Counted from the stretch's first letter, positions 9,325 to 18,801 are shown. The stretch is 64,000 bases of DNA from Maribacter sp. HTCC2170 (GCF_000153165.2 NC_014472.1:3158001-3222000), one strand, 5' to 3'. Notes: generated by a model from the letters alone, not told the origin. Made by a program: numbers and translations.

Positions 9325-10671
9325 TTAATTGCCCTGATGAGACTTTACTCGTGGAATCAATAACAATTCAGTTTGTCTGCCATTTACATATCTAAAACCA
9401 TCTTCACCGTAAAAGCCCGCTTCTTCAAGCATGATACGAATATCTCTTTTCCATTCAGGAATTGTAATGGTAGTATTCAACTCAATGGCATAAACGGTAT
9501 TCTCGTTCAATGGGTAGTTTTCACCATCATCTTTCATAACACCACCTTGGGCATCCCACATTCCAATGGTGGTACCAGCAGAATGACCATAAAGCCCAAG
9601 TGGATGTGTGTATATAGCAGGACGAAGCCCTGCTGCCTTGGCATCTTGCAAAGCTTTTGCTAATATCTCATTTCCAGTCCGCCCCTTTATCATATTTGTT
9701 GTCAAGAAATCTTGAACCTGATTTCCAGCTTTCAAACCATCAATAAGAAATTTTGGAGCTGCTTTTTCCTCAGGCTTTAGAACATAAGCCAGTTCTTGAC
9801 AATCGGTATTCAAACGCAAATAGGTTATGCCAAAATCGCAATGCAATAAATCACCAGGTCGAATAATCATATCATCAGGTCGACCAGAAAACGAATACAA
9901 ATGACTTACTAATTCTTCACTTGTTCGCTGCACATCTACAGTAGGATGAAACCAAGTCTCCAGCCCCAAGTCGGTTACCTTTTGACGCATAAACCACTCT
10001 ACTTCTGTTGTAGTAGTAACGCCAGGGGTTATTATCTTTTCTGAAAAAGCTTCGGCAATTATGTCGTGCGTAACATCGACCAACTGATTAAAGATGACCA
10101 TTTCACGTTCTGTTCTAGTCTCAATCCATCGAACAGCCAATTGTTCTGCTGAAACTACTTTTTTATGGAATTTCTTGGGCAAATTTTGCATAAACTCATC
10201 GTAATCGGTCTTATCTAAACCATCGGCAATATTGTGGTCCTTGGAAAAATTCAATCCAATTTTAGTTGGGTTTCTTTCTTCAATCAATTGCATTAATCTT
10301 TTCCATTGATTGGGTTCCTTTACTTTGTCCCAAGCAGATACTATATTCTCTCCCACATTATACCTGGCAACGGCCAATTTCTCAATAGTCTTCTTAGCCT
10401 TATCTCTGTAAAAAACCAAAATCGTACGCCTCCTTGCGTTTAGCCAAGTGGCTGGCAACATAGTCCTGAGTACTGGGTCTTCGTTGTATTCTCGTGAAAT
10501 AAGGACCCACATATCAACACCTGTTTCATCCATTAATTGTGGTAAAAGGTTATTAAAGCGGTCAGCCAATATTTCATCCACTACTTTAGCACGTTCTTCT
10601 TCAGGCAGAATTTGTTGGGAAATGATTGTTAAAGGGAAAACAAAAAGGAATAGGAAAACAAGTTTTTTCAT
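9325..10671 (-). CDS. secreted M24 family metallopeptidase (Xaa-Pro aminopeptidase-like)
   Basis: A 448-residue peptidase with a signal peptide (MKKLVFLFLFVFPLTIISQ). The N-terminal creatinase-like domain is followed by a pita-bread M24 domain. The five metal ligands are recognisable: Asp in HCDFGITYLRLNTDCQE (two of them), His in THPLGLYGHSAGT, Glu in VYAIELNT, and a final Glu in GRQTELLLI. The family removes an N-terminal residue preceding proline or hydrolyses related substrates. Here it would act in the periplasm. It is the first gene of a minus-strand run with two plug-domain proteins. Confidence 0.85.
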   Translation of the reverse strand: MKKLVFLFLFVFPLTIISQQILPEEERAKVVDEILADRFNNLLPQLMDETGVDMWVLISREYNEDPVLRTMLPATWLNARRRTILVFYRDKAKKTIEKLAVARYNVGENIVSAWDKVKEPNQWKRLMQLIEERNPTKIGLNFSKDHNIADGLDKTDYDEFMQNLPKKFHKKVVSAEQLAVRWIETRTEREMVIFNQLVDVTHDIIAEAFSEKIITPGVTTTTEVEWFMRQKVTDLGLETWFHPTVDVQRTSEELVSHLYSFSGRPDDMIIRPGDLLHCDFGITYLRLNTDCQELAYVLKPEEKAAPKFLIDGLKAGNQVQDFLTTNMIKGRTGNEILAKALQDAKAAGLRPAIYTHPLGLYGHSAGTTIGMWDAQGGVMKDDGENYPLNENTVYAIELNTTITIPEWKRDIRIMLEEAGFYGEDGFRYVNGRQTELLLIPRVKSHQGN

Positions 10672-10714
10672 GAGTCTGGATTATCCCATGAAAATACAAA
10701 TTATCGAAGTATTA

Positions 10715-11815
10715 TTACCTTTTGGAATTTAAAAAACGTGCTAGAGTTTCAGCCCTTGCCAATTTTCCGTTTTTTGTCTGAATAAATCGAGGAACACAAA
10801 ATATTTCCTTGGGGATTTCATATTTGTTGAACGATTTTATGGAAGAAAGCTTTTGTTTTAGCTCCTCTTTATCGATAGAGCCTTCAATAAAAAGTACCAT
10901 TTGATTACCTAAGCGCTCATCCGGAATTGCAGCGACAAAAAATCGACTATCGATAATCGAAACCATTTTAGCTTCAATTTGCTCCGGGACCAGTTTCAAT
11001 CCTCCAGAATTAATGATATTATCAAATCTGCCAAGCCACTCAAATGCAGTTTTGGACATCAAGTTTACCACATCATTCGTAATTATGGGCTCCTTATTGA
11101 TTTTTGGAGCATTAATCACCAAACAACCCCTTCCATCTTTCCCAACCGTTACATTTGGTAGAGTTTTAAAATAACGCTCATCTTCTATAGAGCCTTCGTT
11201 AGTGGCATTATTGACTTTTTTTAGCGCTATATGGGTAATGGTTTCAGTCATGCCAAAAGTCTCATATATCGTGGTTGTAACCTCTTGTACTCTTATCTTA
11301 AGGGATTCTGATATACTCGCACCACCTACAATTAAGGTCTTAACCCTATTGATTTGCATCAATGAATTTTCCAATTGAAAAGGCACCATAGCACAAAAGT
11401 CGTAGTCATTCTTTGTGATTGACAAAGGAGCGGACAAGGGTTCAACCACGTCCAAATGCAAACCTAAAATCATTGCCCTAACCAACATCATCTTACCTGC
11501 TATAAACTCAGCAGGAAGACAAAGTAAAGCTTTCTCACCCGCCTGAAGATTAAGAAAGTCACCAGTGGCCAAAGCAGAATTGACCATATGTTGCTTTTTT
11601 ATGCTTATGTTCTTAGGAACTCCCGTTGAACCAGAAGTTTTAACAATTATTTCATCGCTGGAATCAATCCAATCCAGTAAAAATGCACCAATATAATGCT
11701 CAAAAGCTTCACCTTCTTTAATAAGACTATAACTAACTTCATCCAAATCTTCGAACGTAATGGCAATACCATTTAGCTTAAAACTTGGATGAACTCTTTT
11801 ATACGTCAGTTCCAT
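10715..11815 (-). CDS. menE: o-succinylbenzoate--CoA ligase MenE (short AMP-binding enzyme)
   Basis: This enzyme activates o-succinylbenzoate with ATP and CoA in menaquinone synthesis. At 366 residues it is shorter than the usual 450-490, as is common for flavobacterial MenE. The adenylate-forming signature is clear: VKTSGSTGVPKNISIKK at about 58-74, YETFGMTET near 188, and the A8 hinge region ending in NGKLARAETLARF with the catalytic Lys. Its start overlaps the CPBP protease gene by 17 bp. That gene in turn overlaps menC, so menC-CPBP-menE read as one translationally coupled operon. Confidence 0.85.
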   Translation of the reverse strand: MELTYKRVHPSFKLNGIAITFEDLDEVSYSLIKEGEAFEHYIGAFLLDWIDSSDEIIVKTSGSTGVPKNISIKKQHMVNSALATGDFLNLQAGEKALLCLPAEFIAGKMMLVRAMILGLHLDVVEPLSAPLSITKNDYDFCAMVPFQLENSLMQINRVKTLIVGGASISESLKIRVQEVTTTIYETFGMTETITHIALKKVNNATNEGSIEDERYFKTLPNVTVGKDGRGCLVINAPKINKEPIITNDVVNLMSKTAFEWLGRFDNIINSGGLKLVPEQIEAKMVSIIDSRFFVAAIPDERLGNQMVLFIEGSIDKEELKQKLSSIKSFNKYEIPKEIFCVPRFIQTKNGKLARAETLARFLNSKR

Positions 11816-12734
11816 TGGTATTTTGCGCTAGATACATCTCTTTCCCAATGACTTTTCCTGTAAGTCTTTCTTTCCAATTAGACCAACCGTACTTTTTAGA
11901 GAAAACAAACAGTAATATTGGATAAATCACCAGTACGGGTATAAATACGTCCCATCCCAAAGTAGGCTCCGACACATCTTTGTAAATAGAATTGGTCTGA
12001 AAGGCAGTCCAATCTGCTGTGACCAATAAGGCTGCCACAAGGTTGTTTGCTGCATGAAAACCTAAGGAAAGCTCCAAGCCTTCATCCATTAAGGTTAAAA
12101 TCCCAAGAAAAAAACCTGTACCAATGTAATATACCATGATTCCATACCCTAATTTTCCAACTTCAGGGTTCGCTGCGTGCATAATGCCAAAAAGCACAGA
12201 AGTCACGATCAAAGGAACCCACCTATTTTTTACGGCAATTCCCAGTCCTTGCATTAAATGTCCTCGAAAAAGGTATTCTTCAAAGCTTGTTTGAAATGGC
12301 ACTAATAAAATCGCCATCACAACCAAAATTATAAATTGAACTGGCTTAAAATTGTATTCGTAATCTTCTGGCGACAAAAAAATATCAACCCCGATCATTA
12401 ACGCAGTAATTCCTCCCCATAGGGCAAAAGCAAATATTATCCGTTTCCAATCAACTTTTTTTCGAGATGTGGTCAATGAGGTAATAGACTGGCCATGAAC
12501 CAAATAAACCCATCCCAAGATCACAAAAAAACCTGCCACCAATGGGCCAATTGCTAAAACAAAAAATACATTAAGCCCTACTTTGTCAATAAAACTCTTG
12601 ATCATAACATCAGGGTCAATGGGAGAGTTTATCGTCATAATATAATTAACGACCATTAGGGTCGAAAAACCTAAAATGGGAATCCAATATTTCCACATGC
12701 CAATATTTCCCTTGTATCCTTGTTCTATATACAT
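11799..12734 (-). CDS. CPBP family intramembrane glutamic/metal protease
   Basis: A polytopic membrane protein of 311 residues with about eight hydrophobic helices. It contains the three CPBP/ABI (Rce1-like) motifs: EEYLFRG near residue 149, FGIMHAANPE near 187, and GFHAANN near 227. These supply the catalytic Glu and His residues. Some relatives are prenyl-protein CAAX endopeptidases and others protect against bacteriocins. The substrate here is unknown. It sits between menC and menE with overlaps at both ends, an arrangement I recall as recurrent in flavobacteria, which hints at a membrane or quinone-linked role (inference). Confidence 0.85.
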   Translation of the reverse strand: MYIEQGYKGNIGMWKYWIPILGFSTLMVVNYIMTINSPIDPDVMIKSFIDKVGLNVFFVLAIGPLVAGFFVILGWVYLVHGQSITSLTTSRKKVDWKRIIFAFALWGGITALMIGVDIFLSPEDYEYNFKPVQFIILVVMAILLVPFQTSFEEYLFRGHLMQGLGIAVKNRWVPLIVTSVLFGIMHAANPEVGKLGYGIMVYYIGTGFFLGILTLMDEGLELSLGFHAANNLVAALLVTADWTAFQTNSIYKDVSEPTLGWDVFIPVLVIYPILLFVFSKKYGWSNWKERLTGKVIGKEMYLAQNTNGTDV

Positions 12735-13777
12735 AAATCTTTAATTAAATCTGCTTTCCAGCTTTCGTTATTATCGTAATAAATATATCCTTTTTTTACC
12801 TTTAAAGGACAATCAAAGTTATTTGTAAAAAGACCCCCAGTTCCTAAACCTTGAGGCATTGGATTTTTAAGTGAATAGGTCCATTGTGCAATGGCATTCA
12901 ACCCAATATTGCTTTCAAGAGCACTTGTCACCCACCAACCGATATCATATTTTTGGGCTAGCCTGATCCACTCGGAACTACCCTTAAATCCACCAACCAA
13001 TGTAGGTTTTAGAATTATATATTTTGGCTTTATGGTATGTAGCAATTCTTCCTTTTTAGTTACAGTCGTAATTCCTATTAGTTCTTCATCTAAGGCAATT
13101 GGCAGTGGTGAACGCTTACATAACCTTTTCATTTCAATAAAATTACCCTGTTTTATAGGCTGCTCAATCGAGTGTAAGTCGTAATTGGCAAGAACTTTTA
13201 ATTTATCCAGTGCTTCACTAGGTTTAAACGCCCCGTTCGCATCTACCCGTATTTCAATCTGGTCGTGTGAATAATTCTTCCTTATCGTCTCAAGCAATGA
13301 AATTTCAGTCTTAAAGTCAATAGCTCCAATTTTCATTTTAATACACGTGAAGCCCTCCTCTAATTTTTTTTGAATTTGCTCCAACATAAACCCTTCATCA
13401 CCCATCCAAACAAGTCCATTTATAGGTATTTGCGCTTCATTTTCGGTAAAGTCAGATGGAAATAACTCAAAAGGGTTATTTGAGTTAAGCGAAATAAACG
13501 CTTGTTCCAATCCAAACTGAATACTGGGAAAATTGATTAACTTATCAAGTAAATACTCAACACCCTTGTCAATATGCCGACATGTCCATTTCAACATGTT
13601 TTCATAGTCGGGAAGGTCATCATGACTAAGTCCCTTGAACATACCACATTCCCCTATTCCATAATTGCCATTGTCTTCCAGAATAAGAAACCATGTTTCC
13701 TTATTGGTCAGGATTCCACGTGAAGTGCCGCTTGGTCTTTTAAAATCAAGTATGTATTTTTTTACTCTTGCGTTCAT
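12725..13777 (-). CDS. menC: o-succinylbenzoate synthase MenC (enolase superfamily)
   Basis: This enzyme dehydrates SHCHC to o-succinylbenzoate, the substrate of MenE. It has 350 residues. The enolase-superfamily barrel has the Lys pair in CIKMKIG at about 167-173 and the metal ligands Asp in RVDANGAF, Glu in SIEQPIKQG and Asp/Glu in ALDEELIG. A second catalytic Lys lies in YIILKPTLVGG. The context decides MenC over dipeptide epimerase: it overlaps the CPBP gene by 10 bp and menE follows. The promoter region is shared with the divergent SDR gene at 13824. Confidence 0.85.
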   Translation of the reverse strand: MNARVKKYILDFKRPSGTSRGILTNKETWFLILEDNGNYGIGECGMFKGLSHDDLPDYENMLKWTCRHIDKGVEYLLDKLINFPSIQFGLEQAFISLNSNNPFELFPSDFTENEAQIPINGLVWMGDEGFMLEQIQKKLEEGFTCIKMKIGAIDFKTEISLLETIRKNYSHDQIEIRVDANGAFKPSEALDKLKVLANYDLHSIEQPIKQGNFIEMKRLCKRSPLPIALDEELIGITTVTKKEELLHTIKPKYIILKPTLVGGFKGSSEWIRLAQKYDIGWWVTSALESNIGLNAIAQWTYSLKNPMPQGLGTGGLFTNNFDCPLKVKKGYIYYDNNESWKADLIKDLCI

Positions 13778-13823
13778 TCGTTGCTGCCAAATTTAACTAT
13801 ATTTTAGCTCTAAAAACCAAAGA

Positions 13824-14618
13824 ATGAAAAGGATAAATGGTAAAACAGTTTGGATAACCGGTGCCTCATCAGGTATTGGCGAAGCGCTCACTTATGCCCT
13901 TGATCAGAAAAATTGCAAATTGATTATTTCTTCACGTAATGAAGAAGCGCTGAAAATCGTCAAAAATAATTGTACCCATAAGGAGAATGTCATCGTTTTG
14001 CCGTTGGATCTTGGTGATTTTGAATCAATGGTCATAAGGGTAAAAGAAGCACTTTCATTCTTCGGCCCTATAGATATTCTTGTGAATAATGCAGGTATTA
14101 GTCAACGCTCCTTAATTGTAGAGACAAATTTCAACGTCTACAAAAAACTCATGGATATTAATTATTTGGGTACGGTTGCTTTGACAAAGGCACTTTTACC
14201 ACATCTAATTGAGCATAAAAAAGGCCATTTTGTTACGGTCACAAGTTTGATGGGTAAATTTGGTTCACCATATAGGTCTGGGTATTGCGGGGCAAAACAC
14301 GCATTACATGGATTTTTTGATGTCTTACGGATGGAGCATGAAAAAGACAACATTGATGTAACAATGATCTGTCCTGGTTTTGTACAGACTAATGTGGCCA
14401 AAAATGCTTTGACCGCTAACGGAAGCATGCAAGAATCTGATGATACGGCTACACAAAATGGTCTGCCAACCAAGGTATTCGCAAAAAAAATGATCAGGGC
14501 TATAGAACGCAAAAAGTTTGAAGCCTATATAGGTCGTGGAGAAGTGAAGGGTATTTATATGAAAAGATTCTTCCCAAAACTATTACATAAACTAGTATTA
14601 AGAAGCCAAGTTAGATAG
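13824..14618 (+). CDS. SDR family NAD(P)-dependent oxidoreductase
   Basis: A classical short-chain dehydrogenase of 264 residues. The cofactor motif TGASSGIGEAL is at about 11-21, NNAG near 89, and the catalytic Ser/Tyr/Lys set lies in VTSLMGKFG and YCGAKHALHG at about 139-160. It resembles the DHRS7B-like SDR branch, often annotated as a short-chain dehydrogenase of unknown substrate. It is divergent from menC. Its 3' end overlaps the convergent hydrolase gene by 8 bp. Confidence 0.85.
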   Translation: MKRINGKTVWITGASSGIGEALTYALDQKNCKLIISSRNEEALKIVKNNCTHKENVIVLPLDLGDFESMVIRVKEALSFFGPIDILVNNAGISQRSLIVETNFNVYKKLMDINYLGTVALTKALLPHLIEHKKGHFVTVTSLMGKFGSPYRSGYCGAKHALHGFFDVLRMEHEKDNIDVTMICPGFVQTNVAKNALTANGSMQESDDTATQNGLPTKVFAKKMIRAIERKKFEAYIGRGEVKGIYMKRFFPKLLHKLVLRSQVR

Positions 14619-15291
14619 TCATTGATTCCCCTATTTCTAGAAGGTTCAATTGCTTTCCTGAATCTTTGAATTTTTTTACAGCATCCTTGTGATCAATTTC
14701 GATATAACCAAAGGTGTCATAGTGATACCCGAGAACAGAAGCACATTCAATAAAATCTGAAGCTATGACGGCATCATCTACGCCCATGGTAAAATTATCC
14801 CCAATTGGTAATACGGCAAGGTCTAATTTTGTCGTTATTGGGATAAGCTTCATATCCATGGTTAAGGCCGTATCACCTGCAATGTAAACATGTTTATCTT
14901 CGGTTGAAACAATAAATCCACCTGGTTGACCGCCGTATGAACCATCAGGAAAAGAAGAGGTATGAATGGCGTTAACATATTTTAAGTTACCAAAATCGAA
15001 TTTCCAATTGCCGCCATGGTTCATAGGGTGCGCCTTTAAGCCCTTAGTTTCATAATACATTGCAATTTCATAATTGCTTACCACAGTGGCCCCTGACTTT
15101 TTACCAATTGCCTCGACGTCTAAAACATGGTCTTGATGAGCATGGGTCACTAATATATAATCTGGATTCAATTCTTGAATATCGATTTTTCCAGAAGCTT
15201 TTTCATTTCCAGAAATAAAAGGATCTACTAAAATGGTTGAGTTTTCAGCTTCAATCAATAGAGAAGCATGACCTAAGAAAGTGATTTTCAT
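14611..15291 (-). CDS. metal-dependent hydrolase, UPF0173 / metallo-beta-lactamase fold
   Basis: A 226-residue cytosolic protein of the UPF0173 family. The metallo-beta-lactamase metal site is seen as VTHAHQDHVLD near residues 49-59, with further ligands in YIAGDTALTMD near 135 and in GYHYDTFGYIEID near 192-204. Family members are simple UlaG-like hydrolases with poorly defined substrates. It starts at 15291, just downstream of the histidine kinase gene on the same strand. Confidence 0.85.
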   Translation of the reverse strand: MKITFLGHASLLIEAENSTILVDPFISGNEKASGKIDIQELNPDYILVTHAHQDHVLDVEAIGKKSGATVVSNYEIAMYYETKGLKAHPMNHGGNWKFDFGNLKYVNAIHTSSFPDGSYGGQPGGFIVSTEDKHVYIAGDTALTMDMKLIPITTKLDLAVLPIGDNFTMGVDDAVIASDFIECASVLGYHYDTFGYIEIDHKDAVKKFKDSGKQLNLLEIGESMTI

Positions 15292-15328
15292 TTTTGAAGT
15301 ATTTAGAATACCTCAAAGTTACTGAACT

Positions 15329-17302
15329 CTATTTAAAATTGAACCAAAATCGGACACCATCCGAAGTTTTATCAACATTCAAATTGGTCTGTAATTGGTT
15401 TGCCAAACGGTTCATTAGCCTAATTCCCATTGATGACTTTGCACGTTCATCCGTATCTTCTGGTAATCCTACACCATTGTCAGTATATTCAAAGAAACCT
15501 TCTTGGCCATTCTGTTTTCTTAAATGAATGTAAATCTTACCATTTTCCTCATCATGCGGAAACGCATATTTAAAGGAATTGGAAACCAATTCATTCAACA
15601 TTAAACCAAAGGGTATAGCGCGGTCAATATCCAATTCTACACCTTCGGCATCAATTGTAATATTAATATTGTGACCTCCTTTTTTATATACCGATTGCAC
15701 GCTGTTTATCAAACTTTCAATATAGCCTTGCATTTCAATAACCGAAAGATCATCATTTTGATATAGCTTTTGATGAATCAAGGCCATAGCCTTTACCCTG
15801 CTCTTACCTTCTTCCAAAGCCTCTATAGCAGCCTTGCTCCTAGTATTCTTTGTTTGTAAGCTTAAAAGACTGGAAACCATTTGAAGATTATTCTTAACCC
15901 TATGGTGAATCTCTTTCAATAAAGAATCTTTCTCTATTAATGAATTTTCAATAATATGCTTTTGTTCTGCGATCAATCTTTGATTCTTGATACTTTTTAA
16001 ATAGGCATACACCAAACCTGCAAAGCCTAACAAGGTGAATACCAAAGAAATGAAAACCAAATTAATTTTCTCGTCCTGAGCGGACATTTCCAACCTTTGT
16101 TTTTCAAGGTCCTCTTTTTGAGCTTTCATTACGGCTTCCTTATTGGCCAAATCGCGCCCCATGACAGTGGCCAACTGTTGCTTTCTAAGCTCAGATTCAT
16201 TGGTGTCAACGGAATCCCTTATCCGCATATTACGCTTAAGGTAGTCGACTGAATTTCTGAAATTACCGGTCATATCATAATACGATGATAGTAATCTGTT
16301 TCGTTTAAGAATATGATTCGTTTTATTTGAATATAAATCCGAACTCAAGTATTCAACAGCTTTTTCAAAATTCTCCAATTGCAAATAGCAATTTGCGATT
16401 TCCAAAGTGTTTTCAACTATTTCACTGGAAAACTTGCCTTTACTATTTTCTGAAATAGCAACAATTCCTGACTCCAAATAAGGAATAGCAACTTCATACT
16501 GTCCAAGTTCTGAATAACATTTTCCAATATTCCCATCAATTATACCCATAAGGTTATTGGCACTGATCAGCTCACTTTCGGTTTTGACCAAGGTTATATT
16601 GTTAAGAAAAACCGTAAGATGGCCTTTAGCCTCTTTATATTTATTAAGAGCTACTGAAGGCGAATTATCCAAGCGCAAGTAGGTGCCGATGTTGTTATGG
16701 TATTTTGCCAAACTAAATAGATCATCATCGGCAAAGGTTTTGCGCATTTCGATGATATAAAGTTTCATTGCTTTATTATGTAATCCTAAGTTCGAGTAGA
16801 TATCATAAAAAGCAATGTCCTCTGTAATTCCAAGTTCTTTCTTTTCATTACGTATATCTATTTGCTCGTTATATAGGCCCAACTGCGAATAGGTGCTATC
16901 CATTAAGCCCAATAATTTTGTCTTGTAATCTAGATTGAAACTATCTTTAATATCATATAGTTCACTAGAAATGGCTAAACTGCGATTGTAATCCCCTAAA
17001 TCATAATAGACTTGTGATTGTATGATCATATAATGCCTGATGGCAATTGAATCCTTTTTCTTAATGGCATTGTCTAAATACTTGTTTACAGAATCGAGCC
17101 AATCATAGGGAGAATTTAATTTATACCTATTCGGTGTATCAAAGAAGAATGAAAATCTTTCAAGAGGTTGGTCCTGATTTTGAAAATTCTGGTAAACATC
17201 ATCTACCAAAGGAACCGAATCTTGTGAAAAACAGTTCAATGAAAGAAACAAGCAAATGATGCTAAAAATAAAAGACTTGTAAAGAAGTTTTTTCATACTC
17301 AT
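15329..17302 (-). CDS. TPR-containing sensor histidine kinase (HisKA_2 / HATPase)
   Basis: A membrane sensor kinase of 657 residues. An N-terminal signal anchor precedes a periplasmic stretch of TPR-like helical repeats (about 60-380), a coiled segment rich in E/K/Q, and one transmembrane helix (INLVFISLVFTLLGFAGLVY near 415). The cytosolic kinase has the HisKA_2 box KEIHHRVKNNLQMVSSLLSL with the phospho-accepting His near 470. The HATPase follows with LNELVSNSFKYA, YTDNGVGLP and MGIRLMNRLA. It belongs to the LytS/HWE-like class usually paired with LytTR regulators. The LytTR gene 18023-18781 lies on the same strand upstream, across a 720 bp gap. Confidence 0.88.
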   Translation of the reverse strand: MSMKKLLYKSFIFSIICLFLSLNCFSQDSVPLVDDVYQNFQNQDQPLERFSFFFDTPNRYKLNSPYDWLDSVNKYLDNAIKKKDSIAIRHYMIIQSQVYYDLGDYNRSLAISSELYDIKDSFNLDYKTKLLGLMDSTYSQLGLYNEQIDIRNEKKELGITEDIAFYDIYSNLGLHNKAMKLYIIEMRKTFADDDLFSLAKYHNNIGTYLRLDNSPSVALNKYKEAKGHLTVFLNNITLVKTESELISANNLMGIIDGNIGKCYSELGQYEVAIPYLESGIVAISENSKGKFSSEIVENTLEIANCYLQLENFEKAVEYLSSDLYSNKTNHILKRNRLLSSYYDMTGNFRNSVDYLKRNMRIRDSVDTNESELRKQQLATVMGRDLANKEAVMKAQKEDLEKQRLEMSAQDEKINLVFISLVFTLLGFAGLVYAYLKSIKNQRLIAEQKHIIENSLIEKDSLLKEIHHRVKNNLQMVSSLLSLQTKNTRSKAAIEALEEGKSRVKAMALIHQKLYQNDDLSVIEMQGYIESLINSVQSVYKKGGHNINITIDAEGVELDIDRAIPFGLMLNELVSNSFKYAFPHDEENGKIYIHLRKQNGQEGFFEYTDNGVGLPEDTDERAKSSMGIRLMNRLANQLQTNLNVDKTSDGVRFWFNFK

Positions 17303-17649
17303 TTAAAAACAAAACCAAACTTACTTGTAAATGATGGTTTCATTAAATTTTTGTTGTAAACCAAACCTACGGCTTGCAAAGTTTTAATCAGATTAAAACA
17401 ATATCTACACTAGTGATTGTTCTCGTTATTTTTTCTAAAAGCGCCACAAACTATTATAATATCCTACAAACGCAGTACACGTCCTGATCTTTGGATCTAT
17501 ATTAGAGCATAAGAAGATAGGCTAAAAAATGGCCCATAATTTTAGGTAAGTAAAAGGCAAGCTTTGGGAAGCAATTTGCTCTTCAAAATTAAAATATAGA
17601 AGTTTTGATATTACAATATTGTTGTGTAACCCACCTTTTTTGTTGTGAA
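17303..17649. other. intergenic region upstream of the histidine kinase
   Basis: These 347 bases have no convincing gene. They should contain the promoter of the minus-strand kinase gene. The only clear structure is the inverted repeat at 17381-17399, listed separately. The rest is AT-rich with scattered stops in all frames. Confidence 0.4.
17381..17399. promoter_or_regulatory. 19 bp inverted repeat upstream of the histidine kinase gene
   Basis: GTTTTAATC and GATTAAAAC form a perfect 9 bp inverted repeat around one base. It lies about 80 bp upstream of the kinase start at 17302. There is no T tract, so a protein-binding operator is more likely than a terminator. Which protein binds, if any, is unknown. 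Confidence 0.3.
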
Positions 17650-17781
17650 ATGAAGCAAACATCAATTTTACTGTATTTCATCGGTTTTTTGTGCGTTTCA
17701 TGGAGTTTTTGTGAGAAAAATCAATCTTGGGAAACCTTCTCCTTTTTTGAACAAAATACAATCAGATATGATAAAAACTAA
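17650..17781 (+). CDS. putative 43-residue exported peptide
   Basis: A short ATG-to-TAA frame not recognised from any family. The first 21 residues look like a signal peptide (MKQTSILLYFIGFLCVSWSF followed by Cys), then a polar tail ending NTIRYDKN. It runs opposite to the kinase and regulator genes on either side. A stem-loop with a T stretch begins at its stop codon, which is what a small transcription unit would show. An AT-rich chance ORF of this size is quite possible, so the call is tentative. Confidence 0.35.
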   Translation: MKQTSILLYFIGFLCVSWSFCEKNQSWETFSFFEQNTIRYDKN

Positions 17782-17814
17782 AAAGAGCCCTGTTATTGAA
17801 AACAAAGCTCTTTT
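17781..17814 (+). terminator. stem-loop after the 43-residue ORF
   Basis: AAAAGAGC (17781-17788) pairs with GCTCTTTT (17807-17814) around an 18-base loop. The T run on the plus strand and the A run on the other side make it a possible two-way terminator. The large loop weakens it. Confidence 0.45.
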
Positions 17815-17976
17815 ACGAGAACACTATATGAAAATGAAAAAATTATTTACTTCTTTTTAGTAATACCTCTTTCAGTATCACATTGCTAATGTATTGGGAA
17901 AGTTCCATGCCGAAAACTAAATGTTGTGAATTCTTAAATTCTTGTGGTGTACTATCTTTAAGATGCTATTGCAAAT

Positions 17977-18005
17977 AAAAAGGGGCGCATAATGCGCCCC
18001 TTTTT
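17977..18005 (-). terminator. Rho-independent terminator of the LytTR regulator gene
   Basis: GGGGCGCAT pairs with ATGCGCCCC, flanked by AAAAA and TTTTT, so it can work in both directions. It is 17 bp beyond the stop of the minus-strand response regulator, the natural place for its terminator. Confidence 0.85.
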
Positions 18006-18022
18006 ATTTTGCTGTCATCAAG

Positions 18023-18781
18023 TTAAGAATTCATCGCAGAGATGATAAATTCTTTAAAATCTTTTGAAATAGGTATAAGGTTATTATTGATCATAATATC
18101 CTTAGAATTTATGGCATCAATATGATCCACATTAACTATATAAGACTTGTGTGCTCTATAAAACTTGTTATTTGGTAGTTTTTGCAAATAATCTTTTAGC
18201 GGGGAGCGTACCAAGAACTTCTTATCAACCGTATTTACCTCTAAATACACATTGTCTGCTTTAATAAACTGAATATCGCCAAATTGAATTCTATAATATA
18301 AATGCTGTTTCTTTACAAAAATCGAATCCTTAAGCACAGAATTTGACATAGGAACATCTTCTTCCCGCACTCCATCAGCTTCCGAAGAAGACTTGTTGGT
18401 GCCGTAAGTAAAATTAGACAACGCTATCTCTATAGAAGTATACAAATCTTGCTGTTCAAATGGCTTAACCAAGTAACCATTTGGTTTTACAGTTTTTGCA
18501 TTTTCCACTGTAGCCCTATCGGAGTTGGAGGTCACAAAAATAAATGGGATATCATAATTCTCACGAATATGCTTTCCAAGATCAATTCCAGTTTTATCCG
18601 AGGCCAGGATAATATCAATCAAAACAAGATCAACTTGTTCGGTCTTTAGAACTTTTTCGGCTTGCTCGTAGACAATAACATTATCTACAATCTCATAACC
18701 AATCTCTTCTAACATGGATTGCATATCGTCCGCAATAATTACATTATCCTCAACGATAAGTATTCTAATAGGTTGTTCCAA
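18023..18781 (-). CDS. LytTR family DNA-binding response regulator
   Basis: A two-domain regulator of 252 residues. The receiver domain (about 5-120) starts IRILIVEDNVIIADD. Its phospho-accepting Asp is in VDLVLIDIILASDK and its conserved Lys in YLVKPFEQQD. The LytTR DNA-binding domain (about 150-250) contains NVYLEVNT and KFYRAHKSYIVNVDHIDAI. LytTR proteins bind direct repeats upstream of target genes. The best partner in sight is the HisKA_2 kinase at 15329-17302. The gene is followed by a strong terminator, and menA lies 20 bp upstream on the same strand. Confidence 0.92.
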   Translation of the reverse strand: MEQPIRILIVEDNVIIADDMQSMLEEIGYEIVDNVIVYEQAEKVLKTEQVDLVLIDIILASDKTGIDLGKHIRENYDIPFIFVTSNSDRATVENAKTVKPNGYLVKPFEQQDLYTSIEIALSNFTYGTNKSSSEADGVREEDVPMSNSVLKDSIFVKKQHLYYRIQFGDIQFIKADNVYLEVNTVDKKFLVRSPLKDYLQKLPNNKFYRAHKSYIVNVDHIDAINSKDIMINNNLIPISKDFKEFIISAMNS

Positions 18782-18801
18782 GGCAGTAGTAGTTTAGATA
18801 G

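Noticed and set aside
18782-18801. menA and the LytTR regulator as a dedicated regulatory pair
   Set aside because: Only 20 bp separate them, but nothing in sequence links the regulator to quinone synthesis; simple co-transcription is enough.
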